Origin: an archaeon
GTDB lineage: Archaea > Aenigmatarchaeota > Aenigmatarchaeia > QMZP01 > JAFGSV01
Assembly (NCBI GenBank): GCA_028279705.1
Contig: JANQNF010000001.1
Location: forward strand, 1 to 64,000
Reading direction: 5' to 3'
Length of the DNA stretch: 64,000 nt
The position numbers and the translations under genes were made by a program. Of this stretch, positions 24,336-35,900 are shown piece after piece. Numbering within the stretch: position 1 is the stretch's first letter; each line of letters starts with the position of its first letter. The notes under the pieces are model-generated. The model was not told the DNA's origin, did not search any database, and saw only the letters and a list, made by a program, of their open reading frames with translations.

Positions 24336-26690
24336 ATGGACAAGTGTATCTATTCAGCGTTTATTACCGGCCTTTTTCTTATTACCTTTTTAACTTCTTG
24401 TGCAGTTGCCGAAACTTACTATGAACCGAACCCTGATTTCAATATACTATACACGAGCCGACCACTTCCCCAATCTTTTGACAACGACTTCGATACATTT
24501 TCTACATTTTCAGATGGTGACTATGCGATGCCTTCATATTCACCCATGGGATTTGCCAGCAGGGTGGGCACTGTCTATTCCATAAAGGTTAATGACGAAG
24601 TCACCAATCTGACGATCCCGGAATACTGCTGGCATGATAACATGCATGAGAACTATGTTTTCATAAACCTCTTATACAACTCCACGATGGGCGGCATAGA
24701 CATGGAGTGTGGTAAACACATAGAAGTGCCCGGAGGGGTTGATATACAATATTACCCTTTTCATCAGTTCTCCAATGCGACTTTTTATGAAGAGGAGCTT
24801 TATTGGAACTACACACCGACACCTTTCGAAATAGAACTGGTATCGAAACATTCCAGAGAGAATCGTAATACTACAGATATCACACCGCATTTCGCGTTCA
24901 ATCTGACCGGAGGTTACAAGGGGGCGAACTGCACTATAAATGTTGACGACAAACCCGGGGAGATTTACGAGTTCAGGCCCATAAACTTTCCTGAAGGCGG
25001 GATGATATACCCTTATGATATTCAAATAGGTTCCCATATGTGGAACATTTACTGCGAATCCGGAAATGACAACATAACATCCGAGACAAGAAAAATCAAC
25101 ATAATCGAGAACGTAAGCACATGCGACTCTCTTGACGAATTGAAGCCGACACAAAACGCGATAATCGGTGCTGACATAGACTGTTCCGGATACACAGAGT
25201 TTCGGCCCACGTCATTTTCCGGAAATCTTACAGGAAACGGTTTTACCATATCAAATCTTGCCATAGACTGCCAATCAGCTTGCGGATTCATCCTTTCAGT
25301 GGATACATCGGACCCTTACCTCACACATGGTACATATATCAGCGACCTTGTATTGGAAAACGTGACGATAAACTCAAACGGGTACAAAGAAATCGGAATA
25401 TTTGCTGCGTCAACCTTCTATAGGGGGTCTTCATATAAAGCGCAAGTGAGTAATGTGCATGTAAGAAACAGCGCAATAAATGGACCGGCGGGAAAAGCCG
25501 GCGGTCTTATAGGATCTGTCGAGGGTGGAATTGATATTGTGAACTGCTCTGTCGAAAATACGATCATCCACTGCAACCGGTCAGAATGCGGCGGACTTAT
25601 AGGAAGAGTAACAGAAGCAGACAATGCCCCGTCGACAATAACTGATAGCCGTGTATTGAATCCTTACCTGGATTGTACAGCAGGTTCAGCTTCCTGTGGT
25701 GGATTAATTGGACACATATTGTATGGAAACATAAAGGATTCTTATTCTGAAGGAGGCATTATCTATGGCAACCCTGATGCTCAGACAAGCAAAATCGGCG
25801 GTTTTGTCGGGAAAACCGGCAAGTGGAGCGGTGACTACTATGATGATGTCATAATAGAACGCAGCTGGACGACCACTGACATAGAATCGGGAAGTTCATC
25901 AGGTGGCTTCGTAGGAAGCGGCGGAATGAGATACACCACGATCAACGAGTGCTACGCTGACAATGACATAAACCAGACCAATTCATCGGGAGATGCGGGA
26001 GGTTTTATGTCATCAGGAAAAGATTTCATAGTAAATAATTCTTATACCATATCACGCATTTTCGGTAATGGAAAAACCTGCGGTTTTGCTGTGAAATTGG
26101 AGGATGGGAAAGACGGTCATATATATAACAGTTATGCGGCAGGTATCGTAGAGGGGGAAATTCAAGGCTGCGGCTTCTCATGCGGATTACCTGACAATGA
26201 CACTAATAACTACTGGAATATGGAAACCATAGAATATGATGGTAATGATACTGCTGGTTATAATAGGACTACAGCCAAGATGGTGACGCAGTACAATTAC
26301 GCCGGATGGAGCTTTGGCCCGGTCTGGACAATACTGGAGGGATATACCTACCCATACTTTGTGTGGCAGGAAGAAAACATACCATATGCCGAATCGCCTG
26401 TGACTGACAGCGACGGTGATGGGGTTAATGATGATGTGGACAAATGCTCGGAAGACGTGCCTGGAGGTAATCCATGGTTTGCAGAACGGCGCCTCTTGCC
26501 CAGACGCTACGACAGCAGTAACTGGGACATAGAGGATAGCTATGGGTGCAGCTGCGCCCAGGTGCTGTATTGCAAACCAGGAAAAAATAGACTTGAATAC
26601 AAATTCGGCTGCTCAAAAAGAACTAAGATGGTATGGGAAGCCCAGCGACGCTGGGCTTTGCGTTGCCAGGTGGACGGAAAGGTCGTATGA
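24336..26690 (+). CDS. Secreted GLUG-repeat protein
   Basis: 784 residues. The signal peptide (AFITGLFLITFLTSCAVAE) contains LTSC, a possible lipobox, so it may be a lipoprotein. Residues 40-260 are a beta-rich, N-sequon-rich region. Residues 270-660 carry repeated GGLIG/GGFVG segments (GLUG motif, a right-handed solenoid seen in adhesins and surface proteases). A DSDGDGVNDDVDKC calcium loop of the thrombospondin-3 type follows, then a Cys-containing C-terminus (YGCSCAQVLYC, KFGCSK). No catalytic residues are evident. Likely role: surface binding or structure. A 216-base gap follows it. Confidence 0.85.
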   Translation: MDKCIYSAFITGLFLITFLTSCAVAETYYEPNPDFNILYTSRPLPQSFDNDFDTFSTFSDGDYAMPSYSPMGFASRVGTVYSIKVNDEVTNLTIPEYCWHDNMHENYVFINLLYNSTMGGIDMECGKHIEVPGGVDIQYYPFHQFSNATFYEEELYWNYTPTPFEIELVSKHSRENRNTTDITPHFAFNLTGGYKGANCTINVDDKPGEIYEFRPINFPEGGMIYPYDIQIGSHMWNIYCESGNDNITSETRKINIIENVSTCDSLDELKPTQNAIIGADIDCSGYTEFRPTSFSGNLTGNGFTISNLAIDCQSACGFILSVDTSDPYLTHGTYISDLVLENVTINSNGYKEIGIFAASTFYRGSSYKAQVSNVHVRNSAINGPAGKAGGLIGSVEGGIDIVNCSVENTIIHCNRSECGGLIGRVTEADNAPSTITDSRVLNPYLDCTAGSASCGGLIGHILYGNIKDSYSEGGIIYGNPDAQTSKIGGFVGKTGKWSGDYYDDVIIERSWTTTDIESGSSSGGFVGSGGMRYTTINECYADNDINQTNSSGDAGGFMSSGKDFIVNNSYTISRIFGNGKTCGFAVKLEDGKDGHIYNSYAAGIVEGEIQGCGFSCGLPDNDTNNYWNMETIEYDGNDTAGYNRTTAKMVTQYNYAGWSFGPVWTILEGYTYPYFVWQEENIPYAESPVTDSDGDGVNDDVDKCSEDVPGGNPWFAERRLLPRRYDSSNWDIEDSYGCSCAQVLYCKPGKNRLEYKFGCSKRTKMVWEAQRRWALRCQVDGKVV

Positions 26691-26906
26691 TTTTTAATCG
26701 GCATATACTCGAAATTTAGTTCTTTATTCGATACCTATTGTGCGTAATTCGTAATGAAAAGGAATGTCACATATCGATATCCTTTTTTTAAACTTACTTT
26801 CAAAAATCATACATCCAATAACAGATAACTATTAGCCGTTGCGACCTTAACCATAGAACAGTAGGCTGGTCGTGGTGGAGTGATCTTTCCTTGAGAGGGT
26901 ACTAAC
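26691..26906 (+). promoter_or_regulatory. Intergenic region and probable long leader before the giant gene
   Basis: 216 bases with no gene. A cctttttttaaact run at 26781-26794 could end the GLUG transcript or act as TATA for the giant gene, giving a leader near 95 bases. That would be unusual here, where most first genes look leaderless. GAGAGGGT at 26893-26900 is the likely ribosome site, six bases before the ATG. A second SD-like GGAGTGAT lies at 26877-26884. Confidence 0.4.
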
Positions 26907-29900
26907 ATGAAGACTGTCGGCAGGAAGGCAATAGGTGGTTACGGTCTCCTTGGAGCGAGCATAGTGCTGGTTTTATCACTTTCCATACTCGCACTTCCTT
27001 CTGAATTCACAGGACTTACCCTTTTCCAGCCAGTAATTTCCGGCGAGATGGACATAATGAAAAACTACACATCGTCAGGTTCCCCGTATGAAGTTCCACT
27101 CAAGATCGACGGTGCAATAACCTCACTCAAAGTCACGGGGAACGTCTATGGTGACGGCAGGGTCAAGGTCGTGCTCATGAGCGGCAAGAAGAAGCGCACG
27201 GTACTTAAGATTGACACCGAGAAGGAATTTGAATACGGGTTACCGATAACCGGCATGGTGACTGGCAACACCACCGCTGCCGAAGACTCTGCTGAGGATG
27301 CACCAGCCGAAGAAGAGTCACAGAACGAGACTGTGGAAGAACATACAGCAGAAGAAACCATCGAAGAAGTAACAGAGGAAATTCCAGAGGACAACGTTTC
27401 TGCTGACATCTCTGATGATTCCGGGGCTGTAGAAAATGTCACCGTCCCCGAAGAAAATGTTACCGTACCTGAAATAAACGAGACCGCTTCAGAAGAGCCA
27501 AACGTCAATGTCACGGTGCCTGAAGAAAACGTGACCGCCCCGGAAGAGAACGTGACGGTCCCCGAAGAGGAGCCTGTAGAAAATGTTACCATTCCAGAGG
27601 AAAACGTTACCGTGCCTGAGTACAACGAAAGTGAGAACATGAGACTTTCCGAAGAAAACTTAACAGAAACAATAGAAAATGTCACGATACCTGAGGAAAA
27701 CGTCACAATTCCCGATAATGTGACAGATGTCTTGGAGAACGTAACGGAAACCGAAGAAAATGCCACTGATCTGACCGAACCCGAAACTGAAGAGAACGTG
27801 ACAGTACCCGAAGAGCATCCTGTAGAAAATGCCACCCTTCCCGAGGAAAACGTCACCGCGCCTGAAATAAACGAGACCGTCACAGAGATCGTCATGACAC
27901 CTTCTGTAACATCCTTTTACGATGAATGTGACGCCACGTGCTTGATGTCACCGCTTGAGGATTCCATACTTGCAGTTTACGTCGAAGGCGACGCAATCTT
28001 TGAACTGGTCTCAGTTAAGTACGAAACTGAATCGGAAATCACAGCGACTAAACTGACAGAAAAATACCAGATCATAAGACTTTTCGAGGACATGGATCTC
28101 ACAGGAAACTTCCTTTTGAGCGAGGTCAGTGCCATAAAAGAACTGACAGTGACACCAACCGAATATGGCTATGTCATGGACATGGACTTTGGCAGCGACA
28201 CATTTACAGTCGACAGTCTCAGCATAAAGAAAATCAAACCCGGTCTCATAAAGAGCATGCTTGACGGCCGTTCAAAACGCGTCATCGTCAAGACCAATAA
28301 TCAGGCTGACCTGGTGAGTATAGACGAACCAGACATGAAGACGAGAGATGCGAACGTGAAGAGAACGAGCAGTGAAATCTTCAGTAAAAAGTTTGATGTT
28401 TCCGCAGGAAATTTCGAGAGCGGCGACACATTCCTTGACGTTGTAGGAAACGAGCCCCTCGTCGTCAAGAGGGCAACGGAAGAATATGTTTCCGTGGAGC
28501 CAACATTTGACTATCTAGAAGACCTACTGTCATCAGATTTCACAGAAGAGATAGTTCCCGACAAGACATTCATTACTGTCGTCAACGAAAGTCTCATCAT
28601 TACAAGAACTGCTGACTCCCACACGCTCGGATATTCTGGTCAGGGAACGAGTATATGCGTCGTTGATGACGGTATCAATCTTTCCGTGCTTGGCCTTGTG
28701 GACGGCGTCAACGTTTTCGGATACAACTTCGTAGATGACAATGAGGACTATGGTAATACACACAGCCATGGCACTATAGTCACTTACGTGATGAAAAGTA
28801 TGGCGCCTAATGCGACGATATATGTCGCCAAAGTGATAGGCGGACTAGGTTATGCGTACTCATCAGACATAATCGCCGCACTCGACTGGTGTGAGGACAG
28901 CGGGGTTGATATAGTGAGCATCAGCCTGTCAGAAGGCGCATACGAAGGATACTGCGATGATGGCTTGGTTCCTGGGAGGGTCAACGAGATTTCCGCAAGC
29001 GGAATAGTGGTGGTCGCTTCCGCAGGCAACTCTGGCTTCTCTTCGGCCATATCGAGTCCTGCCTGTTCGAGTTCGGCCATACGTGTCACGGCATCGACGA
29101 AGTCAGATACGATCTGGTCAAGGTCCAGCTATAACAACGCCACCCTCATAGTCGCTCCCGGTAGTGACGTTTATGTAATGGATTCCGAAGGCCGTGATAC
29201 TGATGCGCGTGGGACAAGCATCAGCGCTGCGTTGGTTTCCGGCATAACATCACTTCTGGTTGAGAATGACAGTACCATGACAACCAATGAAACCAAGTAC
29301 CGCCTTGTCCGCACCGGGGACTTAATCCTGTATTCCGGACGGCAGTTTTCCAGGGTCAACGCATACAATGCGCTTACAGAAAACTATACGAACAATCTCA
29401 CGGAAGGTGCAGTCGGTAACGGAAGCAACGGGACATGGATATTCGAGTTAACAACTCTGGACGAGCCCTGCCTGCACGGAAATGATTGCGACTCAGGTGA
29501 AGTATGTGTATGGGGTTCTTGCAGGAGCGATTGCGACCATGATGCTGCCAGAGACGTTGAGTATGCTTCCGGTTATTGTTGCTCCGTTTACGGTTCGAGT
29601 ACGCAGTGTACTTCAAGTGCAGCGGGAACCTGCTACGACAGCACTCCCATTACAGGTGGAGGAGCTTACGGTTGTGCCACATCGGGAATACTGAGAATGA
29701 ACTGCGGCACCACATGCAATCTCGGTACTAATGCAACTTACACCTCATGCACTACTAACAGCGGTGACGCCTGCGACCACGATGTTGGAGGTAACTTCGG
29801 GCAGACCGGCACATGCGCTTCCGGTGCCAGCAACAGCTGCGACACGAGCGGCGAGGTTGCATACTATAGCGGAACCTATTACACTGCGTGCAGCCATGCT

Positions 29901-32900
29901 TCTGTTTTGGCCGGCGGTACTTGTGATTCGAGTGTTACCGGAGGCGATTACTCCGCCAATGGCATGTGCACGGAAACCGACAGCGGGGGAAGCATAAACC
30001 TATGCTGCGACGGGAGCGGCAAGGACATGGTAGGGGAGACTTACGCCGATACCGGGCCTTATGATCATTGCCCGGCCGAGGACAGCAGCAGCCCTTCAGA
30101 ATGTTATACATGCGACACGGATGCCAGTAACGGGATGAACGGTGCCGGAAGCGCTGATGCGGGCGTATGGGTCCCAAGTTCATGCTGTACAGCCAATTAC
30201 GCGGTCGGGTCATCCGGTAGCGACCAGACACCGTGCAATTACTGTACAAGTACTTGCTCTGGCTCGACCTATGAGGGAAAGACATGCCGGACAAATGCAG
30301 ATTACGATAATTGGGCCGGGATAATCCGGAGTACTGTAGGGATATGCGTGGACGAAAACGCCTGCGAACTGGCAGATGTCTGCACGGACGGATCGGGTAA
30401 CTGGTACAATACCATGACAAGCTGTTCCGAAGGGGACGCATGTGACAGCGATGTAAGTTCTGGCACTACTTGGGGATATTCCAGAGATGGCTACAAGTGC
30501 GACGAGGGAAATAACTTCGGCGGCTACTGGCCAGCCAGGTGCGTTGTCGACGGTTCCGCTACCAAGGGAACGCCTTGCTGCACGGAATCTGGCAATGCTA
30601 ACTGCGATACTGGTCTTGAATGCGGAGACGGCCCGGGAAGCAGCGATGGATGCAGGCCGACATCGTGCTCTCCCGGCACTTACAGCAATCCACAGGACGG
30701 CGACAGTCCGGATAACTGGATAGGTACAATGAGTCTTGGCGATCTATATGCGAGGGGCTACTGTGCGCTCATGCAGGGATGCGACGGGCTGAGAACGTCT
30801 AGTACATCTACCAGAACAGCCACGTCCAGCGAGCAGGTCTGCCGGTGTGATGCCTACTGGGGATGCGTTGGACATTCATGCTTTACCACTGGATCTCGCG
30901 AGTATTTCAATTCCGTTACCTGCGAGGAATGTGATGACGGTGCCGACTGCGGTTCAACAGACTGCGTTGACAGGGGAGGTTCCACATACGGCGACTGCGT
31001 AGACTGTGCCTCAAGCTATGACGGCTACAAGTGCAGCGATGCCGGTAGCGGCGACGATTATGATTCTTCTGCTGGCGGCGTCTGTGCCAGGGATACGGGA
31101 AGCGGCTGGGACTGTGACGAAAACGAGGTCGCATATGACGGGGCGGATTACTGGCAGGACTGCTACTATCCGGACAGCACTTTCCCGCCGCTTTCGGTGT
31201 ACACGTGCGACAGCGACATATCAAACGGCTTTTCCGTGGACGGGATGTGCGCTTCGATGGCAGACCCTGTCGATTACAACACTTCTACCGTCAACTGCTA
31301 TGACACGGACATATCTTTTGCCAGTGCCAATTTCTATATAGTCTGCGGCAACACTGCAAGTGGTAACCACCCGGGAGACGGCTTCCGATGCGACACTGAC
31401 ACGTCCAGCGGAGTGTTCTCGCAGAACGGTATGTGCGTTTCCAGCTCCGACGACGGCGGCTCCTATGACTGTGCCACCACAGGTCACGCATGCCGCGACG
31501 TTCAGGGCGTGACTTATTACGAGAACTCTTGCGCGAACTGTGATAACGGAGACCTCGCTGACCAGTCCGGCGACTGGTCAGGTGGCCACGACTTCACGCA
31601 GGACGCGAGGTGCGCAAACGGTGCGGTGTGCACGGACGACTACGACGAGGGCGCATCTGACTACTGCGGCTGCGACGACGCAAGTGACTACACAGCAACA
31701 GGATCGGCTCCTTCAACGAGGTGCGATACCAACCCGACGACTGGCGGAGAAAACTACGACGGGCTGTGCGTTTCAGACGGGACGACATGCGATACCGGCG
31801 AGATATGCTTGGACTCATCCGGTGCTCCTACCCATGTTCTCAGGAACGACTGCACACAGTGCTCGGAAGTGAGTTCGTGCATGACCGATGCCCAGAACAA
31901 CGGGCAGGAATGGAATCCCAATGGCATCTGCTGTTCCGGTTCCTGCGTTAGCGGCAGCCCCTATCCCACATCAAACTGCTGCACAGACACCGACTGTCCC
32001 AGCGGATATTACTGCGACAACTACGCGTGCACTGTCTGCACGGCATCGGACTGCGCCTCGCATGCAAACTGCCGAGACGGGACAGCGGGGTGCTGCGACG
32101 CCCACAGCGACTGTACACTTTCCGGTGACGACTTCTGCTTCACTAACTCGGCAGTGGACGAAAGTGCGACGAATTCCCCTAGTGACGACTCTGACACCCA
32201 GGCAGGCAACGTCCAGTTGGCAAGCCAGTACGTATGCTCTCCTGCCAAATACCTCGATAGGGGGACAGAGGCGTCCAACACTGATTCAATGTGTCACAAC
32301 ACTAAATATGGCAGGACGCAGACTTACCAACCTGGGAATACATGCCCCCACTCGGACAGCGATTGGTGGGGATTCACCTACGGGGCTGATGACGGTCCTG
32401 TGACGGCACAAACTGATTACCTGACGACGGACACTGACTTGTGTTTTGTGTGGAATTATGACCCGTGCACAGGAAGCGACGGCGCTATTAACTACAGGAA
32501 TGGCGCTGGCACCAGAGGAAGCCTCGGGACTCAGGACCAGGGATACAGCATCACGAGTGGATGCTCTTCCAATTGGGTGTGGATAAATTTTGGTTCAGGA
32601 ACTTACGGAAACACTGTAGGTAAGAATGTCCTTGGTGCTTCCAACGGCAAGATGCAGGTGATGATGGAAATATCGACTAATGATTTCGTAAGGGAGTGGC
32701 AGTTCGGATGGAGGACGGACGAGGATGGCGAGACAGACGCCTCAAATAGCTACTGGTGCTGCGACGATAGCACGGACTGCGTCGACGACGCACCCAGCCA
32801 GGGAAACCGCGTGAGCGGCGACCCGGACAGCACAGCATCAGGATGCTACAACACAGCCTCAACCCACGACACGGGCGGCGGCCACGGTACAGACCTCGAG

Positions 32901-35900
32901 TACTGCGACAGCGGCACTTGGCGGGCGGCGGATTCGACTTCGACGGTGTGTTCGATTGTTGGCGGCACGTGGTCATCCACAGGAACTGGAACGTATTCTG
33001 ACTGCTGCGGCGACGACGGTGCTAGTGACGATTTCAACTGGGGGACTAACGGCCAGGGATGCTGCTGCGATGGTGTGCAACAGGCAACAGAGAACCTTAT
33101 CTGCACTGGCTACAGCAACAGGTGGTGCATCGACGGGACCTACTGCACGGGCGGGAGCCCGGCGGGTACCGTGAGGGACGACAGCGCAACCGCGACGGGG
33201 ACTCAGTACACACTCAGCGGCGACGACACTTTCTGCGGCTGCGGTGGCGGTGGCGGCACCACCGGGGACAAATGCGACAACATAGCGGATTCTGACGCCG
33301 TTGCCGATGGATTGTGTGCTTCCAGTACCTGTGACAGCGACCTCGTCTCTACGAACGGTGCAGGCGCTTATTATTCCACATGCGCGACAGCAGGCCATGG
33401 CTGCGACAGCAACGTGATGAGTACAGGCAATGCCATATTCGTACGTGAAGGTTACTGCCTTTCAGGTTCCTGCGTTCTGGATAGTAGCCTTTCACTTGGG
33501 GAATCCTGCTCCCACGACGGTCAGTGCAGTGGCTCACTTGTTTGTTGTTCAGGTAAGAGCACGCAATGTGATGGATCGAGCGGTTCAACGTCCGGCACTT
33601 GCAGCTACCCTGACGGCAATGCCTGCACTACTGGAACTTCATGCTGCAGCGGCGTCTGCAATGAGGGCACATGTCTCAGTTCGATTGGTGCAAATCAGTG
33701 CGCGTCCAGTACCTGCGGTGATGACTGTTCAGCCAACAGCGACTCGTACACTGATTACAACCAGCAGATGTGGGGTCCAGTAAATGACGGATGCTCTTCC
33801 AGCATGCCACTGACAGCGTATACTGCCAGTTTCGGTACGTGCACAAGTGTTGGTAGTGGTGACAACAGGGATTCCGATTGTCAGGCAAACTGTGATAGCG
33901 GTCTTACTCATATAGAAACAAGACCTGTAGGATACCCTTACCAGTATGGGAGGTGCATAACACTGAGGACATACGGCCAGACATGTTGTCAGCCTCGCGG
34001 TATTGGGGGACTTGGTGGATCAGGCGGTGGTGACTGTGCAGCTAACCTTAATTGCACTGGCGCTGGTGCAGCTGGTGGTACATGCCTTTACAATGACGGA
34101 CAGACATGCACTGACGGTGACGACTGTTATTCAGATGTTTGCGTGAACGGCTACTGCAGGAGTTCCTGTGACCAGTATGCAGGTTATGGTTGCAGCACCA
34201 CGGGAACCTCTTACACTACATCCGGTACATGCTATGATGACACGCCAGGGGCAGCCGGCGGAGCATATGGATGTGACGAGGCTGGTGTGCTGAGGGTCGA
34301 CTGCGGAACTTCCTGCGACAGCGTACCTTTCAGCACAGACCCGTCTTACACTTCCTGTACGACAAACAGCGGCGATTCCTGCGACAGTGCGGTTGGAGGA
34401 AACTTCGCTCAGGACGGCACGTGCGCTTCCGGTGCTACCAACAACTGTGACACTTCGGGTCTTGTTGCTTACAGTGGAGGGACTTACTATGCAACGTGCC
34501 AGGCAGATCTTAACGCTTGCGACAGTTCCGTCACTGGCGGCGACTATGCCCAGGACGGAATATGTTGCTCGAGTTCATGCGTAGGTGCGGCCTCATCCGA
34601 CTGCTGCGACGACACAGATTGTTTATCATCCGAGGTCTGCGACGAGTCGGCAGACTCCGCCAACATTTACGCGTGTGAATCGTGTATATCACTCAGCAGG
34701 GGAACGTGGGACAATACACAAAGATCAAGTGGTACATTTGGCGACATTTGCTTTACTACATCATTTTCCGCCACAGCAGATGCATGCGTAATGTACAGCC
34801 TTTATGATACAGAGGCCGAGACCACAGATACCGAGATTCGTGTGAACCAGGCTTTCCACTCATGGACTACTGCGACGGGTGACAACTTATGGGACGCATA
34901 TGTTTATAACGACCTTTCGGGTAGCGTGAGCACGGGAACTAATTACATAGAATTCGACGACCACCAACGAGTATGGTATGTTGACGAGGTGCTGTTCGGG
35001 TGGACAGTGTCCGAGGCAGGAGAGACTGATGGAACAGGTTCTACTTCGTGCTGTGATGCGAGTACGGACTGTGTGGATGATTATGCCATGGGAGACAATG
35101 TGGGCAGTTCCACTACAGGTACCCAGGGCTGCTACAACACTGGTACGGGAAATCATGACACTGGTGGTGGAGACGGTACGGACTACGAGTACTGCAACAG
35201 CGGTACTTGGGTTGCCGCAGATGCTGACCAGACAGCGTGCGAGGCTACACCTTCTGGTGTGTGGCTTGGTTCCAGTTCGGGCACCTACACAAAATGCTGC
35301 GGCGACGGCGACGGCAGCGGAGAGGACTTCAGCAGCGGTGCCAATGGTGTGGGCTGCTGCTGCGACGAGTCTCAGATAGGGGAGAATGCACCCTGTCCGG
35401 GATACAGCAACAGGTGGTGCATTGATGGCACTTATTGCGGGACCGCCACTGCCCGTGATCCAGACCTTACCGCAGGCGGGACCACGTACGTTTCGAATCA
35501 GGACGACGACGAGGCATGCAATTGTGACAGTTCAGGCGTGAAGTGTACCACGGGCGGTACCACGACGATGAGCGGGCTCTGCGCAGACACCGCCTGTGTC
35601 GAGAATGATGCCGACGTCTGCTACGACGGCTCCAGCTATCATACCACACTGTCATCATGTTCCAATATGGACACGTGCGACACTGACGTCACGCCAACGC
35701 CGACAACACCGAGATTCGTTCAGGACGGCATAATATGTTCAAGTGCATGCGTAGGCTCCGCTTCCTCGGACTGCTGTGCCGATACAGACTGTCCTTCAGG
35801 ACAGTACTGTAGTGCGGGTTACGTGTGCACAGTGTGTACCATAAACGACTGCCTGGACCACCCAAATTGCAGGGACGGCACCGGCGGCTGCTGCGATGCT

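Noticed and set aside
26600-26690. Possible frameshift at the C-terminus of the GLUG protein
   Set aside because: The last residues (FGCSKRTKMVWEAQRRWALRC) keep paired Cys and Trp and look like a normal C-terminal domain. No continuation is visible in another frame of the gap.
27146-27895. 249-codon open frame on the minus strand
   Set aside because: It lies antisense to the PEENVT repeat of the giant gene. Its Ser/Val/Phe repeat is a mirror of the repeat codons and there is no ribosome site.
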